From positions 1 to 64,000 of the forward strand of contig CAJOJC010000001.1 of NCBI GenBank assembly GCA_905234775.1: a DNA stretch of 64,000 bases, given 5' to 3'. Within the stretch, counting starts at the first letter, position 1, and each line of letters begins with the position of its first letter. The stretch comes from an uncultured Bacteroidales bacterium. Its GTDB lineage: Bacteria; Bacteroidota; Bacteroidia; Bacteroidales; UBA932. This document shows positions 16,877 to 25,509 of the stretch, piece after piece. Both the position numbers and the translations under genes were made by a program. Under the pieces are notes generated by a model, which saw nothing but the letters and a program-made list of their open reading frames with translations, searched no databases and was not told where the DNA came from.

Positions 16877-18343
16877 TCAGTTGTTAAACGGACCGGCGGG
16901 CTCGGGGTGATGCGCCGGATCGCGGTAGTCGTAGTAGTAAATACCCTCGGCATCGAGCTGCGAGTAAACAGCTTCGAGCCGCTGCGAGAAAGATTCATAG
17001 TCCTTCGCCTCCGGCTTGGTCCATGCGGCCTCGGCGAGAGCATAGATGCGAGGGAAGATCATGAAATCGACTCTGTCGGTATTGTGGGTAAGCTCGCTCC
17101 AGAGATTGGCTTGGATGCCGAGTACGCTGCCAAGATCATCCTCGTTGAGTCCCCATGAGGAATAGAGATAGTCCGGGAACGCGTAGACATCTTCGATAGG
17201 ACAGAATCCGTCCCATTTGCGGCCTACGTTGTGGCTATCGTGCTGCACGAAATCGAAATACATGGGCTTTCGCGGGCAGAGGATGAGCGGCACTCCTGCC
17301 TTCGCCGCCCTGACGAGCTTGTCCGGACGGTCGTGACGCCACCAGCCGATGAGCTGATCCTGGCCGCCGATACCCACATTGAAGGCATCGTCCCAGCAGA
17401 GGAGTTTCTTGCCGAGCACGGCGACACTGTCTGCCATACGATGGAGGAAATACCCCTCGACATCCTCGAGCGTCGAAAGTTTCTCGCGCTTCATCAGACG
17501 CCTCACATGATAGTTGGAGAGCCATGCTTCGCTGCCGTAATTGACTTCGTCCCCTCCGAGATGGAGATACTCTCCCGGGAAGAGTTCCGCTACTTCCCGA
17601 AGTATGGCCGTGAGATAGGCGTAAGTGCTTTCCTTGCCGGGATTGAAGGTAAAATCGGGCTGGGTAGGGCTGCCTCCGCCATTGAACTCAGGGTAGGAAC
17701 GGTTGGCCGCCGTAGCGTGCCCCGGCATATCGATTTCGGGGATAACGGTAATGTGGCGCTCTACGGCGTAAGCCACAATCTCACGGATATCGTCCTGAGT
17801 ATAGTATGCTCGGGGTGCATTGGGATCGCTGTGGGTGCCGATCGCGCCGATTTCGGTGAGTTTAGGATAGGCCTTGATCTCGATGCGCCAGCCCTGGGCA
17901 TCGGTAAGATGCCAGTGGAAGCGGTTGATCTTAAGGGCGGCCATGTGGTCGAGCAGCATCTTCACCCGCTCCTTGCCGGAGAAATGCCGGGCTTCGTCAA
18001 GCATGAAACCGCGCCAGGCGTAACGCGGAGAGTCGGAGATGAATCCCGTGCGGACTCCGCCATTCTCTTTCATCTGATTAACTGTCTGAAGGCCGTAGAA
18101 CACCCCTGCTTCAGATCCGCCCGTAACCTTGATCAGCTTTCGACCGGCTTCGATAGTATACCCTTCAGCGGGAAGAGTCCCGTCGATCGCCGTCTCGATA
18201 CGGGCATCGGATGCGGCCAGCCGGCCGTCAAGCTCGGCATGATTGGGAGCCGGGATCACGGGGAGAGGCCCCTGCGGCGCTTTGGGGGCGCAGGAAGCAA
18301 AAAGGGCGGTGGCGGATAGCAGTATCAGTGTTATTCTTCTCAT
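16877..18343 (-). CDS. GH20 beta-N-acetylhexosaminidase, lipoprotein
   Basis: 488 residues from the ATG at 18343, chosen because it gives a clean lipoprotein signal (TALFASC) and lies 2 bp after the GH2 stop; an in-frame ATG at 18376 would overlap GH2. It has a GH20b-like N-domain, then the barrel: RFHWHLTDAQGWR and the catalytic pair in LHLGGDE (D265, E266 from this start). Releases terminal beta-linked GlcNAc or GalNAc by substrate-assisted catalysis, probably at the outer membrane or in the periplasm. Product feeds NagA/NagB after transport and phosphorylation. Confidence 0.93.
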   Translation of the reverse strand: MRRITLILLSATALFASCAPKAPQGPLPVIPAPNHAELDGRLAASDARIETAIDGTLPAEGYTIEAGRKLIKVTGGSEAGVFYGLQTVNQMKENGGVRTGFISDSPRYAWRGFMLDEARHFSGKERVKMLLDHMAALKINRFHWHLTDAQGWRIEIKAYPKLTEIGAIGTHSDPNAPRAYYTQDDIREIVAYAVERHITVIPEIDMPGHATAANRSYPEFNGGGSPTQPDFTFNPGKESTYAYLTAILREVAELFPGEYLHLGGDEVNYGSEAWLSNYHVRRLMKREKLSTLEDVEGYFLHRMADSVAVLGKKLLCWDDAFNVGIGGQDQLIGWWRHDRPDKLVRAAKAGVPLILCPRKPMYFDFVQHDSHNVGRKWDGFCPIEDVYAFPDYLYSSWGLNEDDLGSVLGIQANLWSELTHNTDRVDFMIFPRIYALAEAAWTKPEAKDYESFSQRLEAVYSQLDAEGIYYYDYRDPAHHPEPAGPFNN

Positions 18344-18345
18344 AA

Positions 18346-20925
18346 TCAGTTTATTTCTACGCTGAAATCTCCCCAAGAGTCGCTCTGGGATATCCAGGCC
18401 GAAAGGACTTTTGTCTCTCCCGGGAATAAAGTTACGAAATTATCGTCCCAAAACACAGGCCCAGCGGGTGTTCCGCCGCTAAGAAGCACTATTTCGTTAA
18501 AGAAACTCAGGGTCTGGGAGTCGTTCTTAAGGGTAAGCTCGAGCCTGTAGCCTTCGCCTTCTTTGCGAAGGACCTTGACCTTAGGGTGAAGATCCACCTT
18601 GGGAAGAGTGGTCAGCCAGTAGTAGTTCTGGTGCTGGGTGTAGTACCAGTAGAAGTTTTCGGAAATAACGGCGCCGGATGCATCTTCGAGGCTCATCCTG
18701 ACAAGGGCTACAGCGGTGATGTCCTTCAGGTAGGGGATAGCCTCGAGTTCGGTAAAGGTCTGGGCAGGGGCGTCAAGCGTCCGCTCCATGCTCCAGTGCT
18801 CCTTCATGTCGTTGCCCCAGACGCTGACCTTTGCTTTCAGGCCGCTGAGGGCAGTCGGAGTCGTGTTGATAATGCTGATCATCCGGGTATCGGCGTTCAT
18901 CTGAATATGGATTGGCTCAAGGGCCTTCTTTGCGAAGTAGTATGCCGCCGTCGGAATTAGCGACCAGTCATAGAACTGCCAGCAGACGTCGGGCCAGCAG
19001 GAATTGAGTTTCCACAGCATCACGCCGGTGGTTATATCCCACATCCGGTGGTTGGCAGCCTCAAACATGGCCCTATAGCCTTCGGCGCTGACCATCTGTC
19101 CTTTGCGGACGTAGTCGCGTGCCGAAACAGGGTCGCTGTAGAGAGTGCGGATGGCGTTGTCGTAGGCGCGGTAGCAGAAATTGTTGGCATCCCAGGCGCC
19201 ATGCTCGGCCCAGTGGCTGTCGAGAGGGAAGAGCGGGTCGCGCGGATCGAAAGGCTTGTTTAAGCTCGGGATAAACTGCACCAGACTCCTGTAGACAGGC
19301 ATCGAGGGCATCCCCAGTTCGTTTCGGAACATCTGCAGGTGCACCTCGTTCACCTTACGGAAATAGTAATCGGACGGGGCCCAATTATAGTCTGGAGCAC
19401 CGTCGTCGGTAGTGCCGACCGGGAGGTCTTCGAGTATCCAGGGGGTGAGTTTCTCCACATCCCACGAAGTGGCCGTGGTGGGGAAGAAGGGTCTTGTGGG
19501 GTCGAGCTCCTTGCAGGCCTGTTTGGTCGCAACGTAGAGATCTTCGTCTACCATCACCTCATTGACGCCGAACCACGCGATGATCGAAGGGTGGTTGCGG
19601 TAGCGCAGGATGATGTCGCGCACACACTTGGCGGCCAGCTCATGGTCGTCGGGATTGTGGGCATTGGCCCTGCCGGGGTACATGCGGTAGCACTGGTGGA
19701 AGACGTGCCAGCTCATCAGGCCGGCCTCGTCCCAACTGTCGAGCCAGACGGGATCGGGCGCGGGCATATCCTCGCTGCCTACAAGGTTCACTCCGGCTTC
19801 TTTGAGGAGCCGCGCCTGGTCGTAGATGTTCTTCTCCGAATTTCGGAGCATGGCGTCGGGCTGGAGCCAACCGCCGCGGGCAAAAATCTTCACCCCGTTG
19901 ACGGTAAACACGCGGCCTTTTTCGCCGTCTTTGTCCATCAGATAGGAGCCGACTTCGCGGATGCCGAACGGGGTCGAGACCGTGTCGGAAATCTTCCTCG
20001 ATCCTATAGAAAAGCTAAGTTCAAGTCTGTAGAGATGCTGCTCTCCATAGCCGTTAGGCCACCACAGAAGGGGATTTTCGACAGTATATGGCAGAAACGC
20101 GACTATGCGGCTCTCGCCGGGGGCGAGCGTGACAGATTTGGAGAGGGTCCGGGTCTTGCCGCTTTCGGGGATAATGCGAGCGGTAAGCGTGCCGTTTACC
20201 CTGGCGTTGCTATGGTTGGAGAGTGTGCTCTCCACATGGAGTATCGCCTTGTCGGAGGAGGGTACTTCGCTGTGGACGAACGGGTCTTCGAGGGTTACCT
20301 CGCCGGAGGCGCTGAGCCATACATCCTGCCAGATGCCCATGTTGCGGTCGCGCACCACGGGAGCGCAGTCCCAGCCGCCGCTCATCTTCATGGTCTCGTC
20401 GCGGAAAAGTCCGTCGCCGGAATTGCCGCGGTTGGGGCGGAAAAGATCCCACTGATGGCCAGGAGTGGGTGTGCCGGGGTGATCGGTCTGATAGACCGTG
20501 ATTTCGAGCTCGTTGGGGCCGGAACGCTTCAGGGCCGGAGTGATGTCGAAACGGAAGCGGCGGAACATCCCGACTACCTGCTCGCGAGTGGCGATTAGAA
20601 CGCCGTTAAGGCTTATGTCCGCCCTGTAGTTGATTCCGTCGAGATGGAGCCAGATATGGGAAGCTGCGGCCATCTCGGCGGGCAGAGTGAATGAGGTCCT
20701 GAACTGATACGGATCGCGGAAGGGACTGCCCGGCTCGCTGACATCGGGGATCGTGAAGTTGTTCATCCCGATCCACGGGTCGGGATAGACGCCTTTGTCT
20801 ACGAGTGCAGAAAGCACGGTGGTAGGCACGGTCACTTCGGTCCACTGCGTATCGTCAGCGGTCGAGCTTTTCATCTGCCATTGGGTAAGTCCAAGGCTTG
20901 CGAAGAGTATCAGCAGAAGTTTCAT
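18346..20925 (-). CDS. GH2 exo-glycosidase, exo-glucosaminidase/mannosidase type
   Basis: 859 residues with a short signal-like N-terminus. The layout is a sugar-binding domain (about 30-210), an Ig-like domain, the barrel and C-terminal beta domains ending in a FSVEIN strand. The acid/base is in WFGVNE (E456) and the nucleophile in FRNELGMPSMP (E536). The SCWPDVCWQFYDWSLIPTAA segment is typical of exo-beta-glucosaminidase and mannosylglycoprotein endo-mannosidase relatives. Characterised exo-glucosaminidases carry Ser-Asp instead of Asn-Glu at the acid/base, so beta-mannosidase-like specificity is equally possible. Overlaps the SIS gene by 4 bp. Confidence 0.88.
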   Translation of the reverse strand: MKLLLILFASLGLTQWQMKSSTADDTQWTEVTVPTTVLSALVDKGVYPDPWIGMNNFTIPDVSEPGSPFRDPYQFRTSFTLPAEMAAASHIWLHLDGINYRADISLNGVLIATREQVVGMFRRFRFDITPALKRSGPNELEITVYQTDHPGTPTPGHQWDLFRPNRGNSGDGLFRDETMKMSGGWDCAPVVRDRNMGIWQDVWLSASGEVTLEDPFVHSEVPSSDKAILHVESTLSNHSNARVNGTLTARIIPESGKTRTLSKSVTLAPGESRIVAFLPYTVENPLLWWPNGYGEQHLYRLELSFSIGSRKISDTVSTPFGIREVGSYLMDKDGEKGRVFTVNGVKIFARGGWLQPDAMLRNSEKNIYDQARLLKEAGVNLVGSEDMPAPDPVWLDSWDEAGLMSWHVFHQCYRMYPGRANAHNPDDHELAAKCVRDIILRYRNHPSIIAWFGVNEVMVDEDLYVATKQACKELDPTRPFFPTTATSWDVEKLTPWILEDLPVGTTDDGAPDYNWAPSDYYFRKVNEVHLQMFRNELGMPSMPVYRSLVQFIPSLNKPFDPRDPLFPLDSHWAEHGAWDANNFCYRAYDNAIRTLYSDPVSARDYVRKGQMVSAEGYRAMFEAANHRMWDITTGVMLWKLNSCWPDVCWQFYDWSLIPTAAYYFAKKALEPIHIQMNADTRMISIINTTPTALSGLKAKVSVWGNDMKEHWSMERTLDAPAQTFTELEAIPYLKDITAVALVRMSLEDASGAVISENFYWYYTQHQNYYWLTTLPKVDLHPKVKVLRKEGEGYRLELTLKNDSQTLSFFNEIVLLSGGTPAGPVFWDDNFVTLFPGETKVLSAWISQSDSWGDFSVEIN

Positions 20926-21938
20926 TCGGAAAGTGTTACTTTGCTTCCGTGGGAGAAGTCGCCGGGGACTATTCCTCTTCTGGAGGCGAGTTGTACGATA
21001 AGAAGCTGGAGAGGAAGCACAGCAAGGACTGGGAACAGTTCAGGAGCGCATGGTTCAGTCTCCAAAACCTCGATTCCGGCGAAAGCCCCGGGGTGGGGAT
21101 GGCGGTCCGTGACGAGCAGGACATTGCCTCCATAGCGGAGAACATCGTCCACAAGCCTCAGAGACTGTGCGCGGGTAGGGGACTGGGAGTGGGAAAGAAT
21201 CACCACCGTCATGCCTGGAGCAACCATCTCCAGCGGGCCATGGCGGAAGTCTCCGCCGGTAAGCGCAGAGGAACTCAGATGAAGGGCTTCGTTACACATC
21301 AGAGCCGACTGCCTGGCCACCTGAAAATCGATACCACGGGCCGTGAACTGGATAAACGATGCGTCTCCCACCAGATCGGCAGCGCGGCTGACCTGTTCGC
21401 GGCGGCTCAGGGTCTTCTCGACGGCTTCCGCAAGAGCGGCCGGATCCCATTGGGTCCTGGTGCCGCAGATAGAGTCGGCAAGTGCAAGGGCGGCCATCCA
21501 CGAGGTGATGAAGGTCTTGGTAGAAGTCATCTCCTCCTTTCCGGCTTTGGTCTGAATGACCGTTCCGGCCATCGAAGCCAGGCTGCTCTGCGGCTCATTT
21601 GTGATAGCGACGATCCTCTCCTTGGGCAGGGAGAGTTCCCGCACGAGCTGCACCGTCTCGTAGCTCTCTCCTGACTGGGAAATCGCAACGAGAAGGGTGT
21701 CTTCTCCAAGGACCTTCTGCCCATAGTGGAGCAGTTCTCCTGCATTCTCACAGAACGCGGGAACGCCCCGTCCCTCGAGAATGAGAGAAAAGGCGCCCGC
21801 TACGAAGTATGAACTGCCCATGCCTGTGGCGACAATGCGGGAATACCCTCCGGCAGGCATTGAAGCCTGCCGGAGGTACTCCGCAGTGTCCCGGACGGCG
21901 CCGGGCTGTTCGAGGATTTCCTTCAGAAAGGGTATCAT
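20922..21938 (-). CDS. Double-SIS-domain sugar isomerase/deaminase-like protein
   Basis: 338 residues, cytoplasmic. Two SIS domains, with VATGMGSSYFVAG (about 37-49) and AISQSGESYETV (85-96) in the first and HGPLEMV plus SHSQSP in the second. The arrangement resembles the isomerase half of glucosamine-6-phosphate synthase and the AgaS/FrlB deglycase group, but there is no glutaminase domain. Likely handles an amino-sugar phosphate, complementing NagB. It overlaps GH2 by 4 bp and follows the surface lipoprotein gene by 1 bp, so it belongs to the locus. Confidence 0.82.
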   Translation of the reverse strand: MIPFLKEILEQPGAVRDTAEYLRQASMPAGGYSRIVATGMGSSYFVAGAFSLILEGRGVPAFCENAGELLHYGQKVLGEDTLLVAISQSGESYETVQLVRELSLPKERIVAITNEPQSSLASMAGTVIQTKAGKEEMTSTKTFITSWMAALALADSICGTRTQWDPAALAEAVEKTLSRREQVSRAADLVGDASFIQFTARGIDFQVARQSALMCNEALHLSSSALTGGDFRHGPLEMVAPGMTVVILSHSQSPTRAQSLRLVDDVLRYGGNVLLVTDRHPHPGAFAGIEVLETEPCAPELFPVLAVLPLQLLIVQLASRRGIVPGDFSHGSKVTLSE

Positions 21939-21939
21939 C

Positions 21940-23556
21940 CTAATCGTTGAAGGTGATTTCGAAAGCGATGAGGCCGAGGTTCATGGCAAAGCCGTAAACC
22001 TGGACTTTCTTGCCGCCCTTGGAAGTAGCGAGTGCGACATCACCGATACGGTCCACATTGGCAGCCAGTGCGTTGGCGCCAAGTTCGGTGCCTTCATAAG
22101 CGAAAGGAGAGAGCATACCCTGAGCGCCATAGCCCATTCCTTCGATCACGCCATCCTCGTTTGCGCTGCTGCGCGAAGCGAAGATAAGGCCTTCGGTGAA
22201 GGAGTCGGCGGTAGGAGTAGCGGTGATGTCGCTCACGACAAGCTGCATGTACATGCGGTTGTTGCCATAGGTGTCGGCGGAACCGGCATACCAGCCGTTG
22301 AGCAGGGCGAGCAGTCTGTGGCTGCCGGCAGAGATGTAGTCTCCGCCCAGAGCGCTTCTCTGATACTTGCCGCCGCCCATATACCAATAGCTGTCGGCAA
22401 GGTTGAAGTTGAATTCGTTGTTGTAATTGATGATCTGGTTGTGGTCGCCGGAAACGTGGATGAACTTGATGGCATCAGCGTCTTTGGCGTCGCCATTCAG
22501 AGGAATAACGTTGCCGCTCCACCACCATGAGTCATTGGGAAGTGCTTTCTTGAGACGTGTTCCGGGGTTGCCTCCGGTAACTGCTTCGAAGACTGCCACA
22601 CCGCCCTGAGGGCCTGTGGTGCCGATAACTGCATCGGCGGTAAGGTCACCTGCGACCTTGAGGTTGGAGAATCCATAGGATGCGCCGGTACCGTAGTTGT
22701 AGAATCCTGCCCACCACTTAGATGCGGGAGCGGCGGAAATACCGTCTTTCCACACCCAGCCGCGGACGGTAGCGCAGCTTACGAGAGGAGTCTCCCTGCT
22801 GTCTACGAAGTTGATCATCACGAGATGTCCGGCATCGTCTGAAGCGATGGCCCAGAACTGGTATGTGCTGTCAAGACCGGTAACGGTGCTGGTATTGACG
22901 AGGTTGTCGCCGAGGAACTCTCCTGTGAAACGGTTGTAGACGAGCATCTTGCTGAAATCGTATGCGTTGGAGACGATCAGATAGTCTCCGACAACTGCAA
23001 TCGTGCGGTGTGCGTCGGCGGTCATTCCGTGGGGATTCTCAACGGTCGGCTGGAAACCGAACAGAGGCTTGACGGTGATAGGAGGAAGGGGCTCGGAGTC
23101 CTTAGGCAGAGTGATCTTGGTGCCGTCGGCGAATACGAGGGTCACTGTGTCGCCGTTGTCGATAAGGTCAACAAGGTAGGAGTCTCCGTTGGTGCCATCC
23201 TGGCCGGGAGCACCGTCCTTTCCATCCTTGCCGTTCTCTCCGTCTTTTCCGTCCTGGCCGTCTTTACCGTCTTTGCCGTAGTAAATCTCGATCGGATCCA
23301 TGTTGGTAAAGTAAATAGTGTAGCCGATGATGTTGCCTTCGGTGTCCTTGATGGGCTGATAGTCGGTGATCGACTCGTTGGCAGAAGCCGCTTCAGCGAG
23401 TTTCTTCACGGCATCGACCTGATTCTGAAGGTCCTTGACCTGCTCCTGAAGGGTAGTTACATCCTTCTTCAGGGCGTTGAGTTCCTCCGTGAGATCGGGA
23501 GCGCAACCTGCTGCGAGCAGGCTGAGCGCGATGAGTGGAAATAATAACTTTTTCAT
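21940..23556 (-). CDS. Surface lipoprotein: coiled coil, collagen-like repeat, beta-propeller-like domain
   Basis: 538 residues. Lipoprotein cysteine at 18 (LLAAGC); a coiled coil at about 21-58 and a DUF4988-like segment (59-92); a Gly-X-Y collagen-like run at 94-125 rich in GKDG; then a long C-terminal domain from about 160. The C-terminal domain is clearly homologous to that of the next gene upstream (LFGFQPT, DFSKMLVYNRFTGE). Position after SusC-SusD and lack of catalytic motifs suggest a surface glycan-binding protein (SusE/F equivalent). The coiled coil may project the binding domain from the membrane. Confidence 0.78.
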   Translation of the reverse strand: MKKLLFPLIALSLLAAGCAPDLTEELNALKKDVTTLQEQVKDLQNQVDAVKKLAEAASANESITDYQPIKDTEGNIIGYTIYFTNMDPIEIYYGKDGKDGQDGKDGENGKDGKDGAPGQDGTNGDSYLVDLIDNGDTVTLVFADGTKITLPKDSEPLPPITVKPLFGFQPTVENPHGMTADAHRTIAVVGDYLIVSNAYDFSKMLVYNRFTGEFLGDNLVNTSTVTGLDSTYQFWAIASDDAGHLVMINFVDSRETPLVSCATVRGWVWKDGISAAPASKWWAGFYNYGTGASYGFSNLKVAGDLTADAVIGTTGPQGGVAVFEAVTGGNPGTRLKKALPNDSWWWSGNVIPLNGDAKDADAIKFIHVSGDHNQIINYNNEFNFNLADSYWYMGGGKYQRSALGGDYISAGSHRLLALLNGWYAGSADTYGNNRMYMQLVVSDITATPTADSFTEGLIFASRSSANEDGVIEGMGYGAQGMLSPFAYEGTELGANALAANVDRIGDVALATSKGGKKVQVYGFAMNLGLIAFEITFND

Positions 23557-23578
23557 TTAGGTATGTGTTAGTTTGTGA

Positions 23579-25495
23579 TTAAAGTGCGAGTGAAGTCAGA
23601 TTCCAGCCGACCAGTCCCTGATCGGTGGAGAGGAAGTAGAGTTGGACCGACATGCCGTCGTTGCCGCGGGCAAATACCACGTCGGTCGTCTGGTCGGTGT
23701 TGCCCTTGAGGACGGTCGCGCCGGACTCGTAAGCATGAGGCGAGATCATGGCAGTCGGAATAACTCCGTTGGAGCCCTCGAAATTGCTTGAGTTGCCGTC
23801 GATGCCGCCTTCGCGGGTGTCGAAGATGAATCCGCTCGTGAACGAACTGGTAGCGGGGAAGGCCCCAACGTCGGAGACGAAGCAGCGCCAGTACATCTGG
23901 AGGACGTCGTCGACGCTCTTCTGGGCATATGTTCCGTTCATCACGGCTAGCAGGTGGGCGCCGTTGAATTCGATGTAGTCCATCGAGCCTACGGGATGCT
24001 GGTAGTCGTAGCCTCCGGTGTATTTCCACCAGTGAGAGTCGGGAAGGTCGAAGCACACGCCCGGGCTTCCTTCATCGTTGCCCTTGGCGTAGATAAAAGT
24101 CGACCTGAAGGTGGCGGAGGTCCAGAAGTACTCAAGCGCACTGGGATCGCTGGTGATAGGTTTGACCTTGGCGGCGTTCCAGAACGAGGCTGCCGTGCCG
24201 GGAAGGCCTGAGGGCCACTGGACGAAGGCGGGCCACTGCGGGCTGCCGTTCTTGAAGCGCACGAACACCGGCCTTACGTGGGACTTGGACATGGTGGCGA
24301 TAATTGCATCGCCGCCGGTAAGGTCGCCGCAGACGGTGACAGTCCTGAAGAAGTCGAAGTCTTTGGTGCCGCCGAAGCCGTAAGGAGCGTTGAGCCAGCC
24401 GGAACCTGCGACAGCAGCCTCCATAATGAGGGTAGGCTTGTTCTCAATGCCGTCCTTCCACAGATAGCCGTAGACGGTCTGGTTGTCTGTCGTGTGGTGG
24501 AGCGCAGGCAGTTTGTCAGCCGCATAGGTGCTGACATAGGTCACGGCGAACAGATGTCCGGCATCGTCGGAGGTGATGGCGTGGATTTCGGCATTGGAGA
24601 CTATTCCTTCGGTATTGACCTTCACCTCGGGCAGATACTCGCCGCTGAAGCGGTCGTAGACCGGCATCTTGCTGAAATCGACCGAATTGGAGAGGATCAG
24701 GTAATTGCCGATTACTGCCATCGTCCTGTTGCCGCCCTGGGTGAATCCGCGCGGATCGCTGACGGTAGGCTGCCAGCCGAAGAGGGCCTTGACCTGGCCT
24801 ACGCCATACTCGACAGTCTTGGGCGTCTCGAATGCGATTGCATAGGTGTTGCGGACCTTTTCGCTCTGAGAGACGACCGTGATGTCCTTGCCCTGGGTGA
24901 TATCTATCGTACCGTCGGCGTTTTTGGCCTCACTTTCGAAAGTCGCCCAAGGCGAGATCGAAAGCTGCGCTTTCTGCAGCTCGGGGGTGTTTGCGGGGGT
25001 AATCAGCACGCTGAACGTACCCTTGCCGCCGTCTACAGGCTGCCGCACGGCGTTTACTATCTGCGCTGAAACCAGGCCGTTCAGGACGGCGGCGTCGGAC
25101 TTGCGGTAATCTGCCGTGATACGCAGATCGACCTTGCGTCCGTCGGCATAGATAAGGGTCGTGGCCAAACCTTCCGTGAGGTCGTGGATACCGGCAATGG
25201 ACGGGTTGAACTTGGCCCCCTTGGGAAGGGTCGCCGTCAGCTTCATCTTTGTCAGGTCTCCCTGCACGGGCTTCGAGTCGCTAAGGTAATAGGGAACCTG
25301 GATCACGGCGGTTCCGGCTTCCAGATCTATCACAGACTCATACTCCGTGTTGAGATCCGTAATGAGCATACCCTTGATCACGAGGCCCTGGATGTTCTCG
25401 CTGTCCTCGAAGGAATAGTCGGGGTGCTCAGGCTGCACGCAGGCCTGCAGGAGTGCAAGCGCTGCGACACTGATATATAACAAAGTCTTTTTCAT
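23579..25495 (-). CDS. Surface glycan-binding-type lipoprotein (DUF5018-like)
   Basis: 638 residues with lipoprotein signal (LLQACVQ). Two Ig-like modules at about 35-220 (DUF5018-like, from memory), then a roughly 390-residue C-terminal domain sharing WQPTVSDPRGFTQGGNRT, DFSKMPVYDRFSGE and DDAGHLF segments with the downstream lipoprotein. It lies immediately after susD in the standard place of a surface glycan-binding protein. No catalytic motif is seen. Substrate specificity cannot be read from the sequence. Confidence 0.78.
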   Translation of the reverse strand: MKKTLLYISVAALALLQACVQPEHPDYSFEDSENIQGLVIKGMLITDLNTEYESVIDLEAGTAVIQVPYYLSDSKPVQGDLTKMKLTATLPKGAKFNPSIAGIHDLTEGLATTLIYADGRKVDLRITADYRKSDAAVLNGLVSAQIVNAVRQPVDGGKGTFSVLITPANTPELQKAQLSISPWATFESEAKNADGTIDITQGKDITVVSQSEKVRNTYAIAFETPKTVEYGVGQVKALFGWQPTVSDPRGFTQGGNRTMAVIGNYLILSNSVDFSKMPVYDRFSGEYLPEVKVNTEGIVSNAEIHAITSDDAGHLFAVTYVSTYAADKLPALHHTTDNQTVYGYLWKDGIENKPTLIMEAAVAGSGWLNAPYGFGGTKDFDFFRTVTVCGDLTGGDAIIATMSKSHVRPVFVRFKNGSPQWPAFVQWPSGLPGTAASFWNAAKVKPITSDPSALEYFWTSATFRSTFIYAKGNDEGSPGVCFDLPDSHWWKYTGGYDYQHPVGSMDYIEFNGAHLLAVMNGTYAQKSVDDVLQMYWRCFVSDVGAFPATSSFTSGFIFDTREGGIDGNSSNFEGSNGVIPTAMISPHAYESGATVLKGNTDQTTDVVFARGNDGMSVQLYFLSTDQGLVGWNLTSLAL

Positions 25496-25509
25496 CGCTC
25501 AAACTGTCG

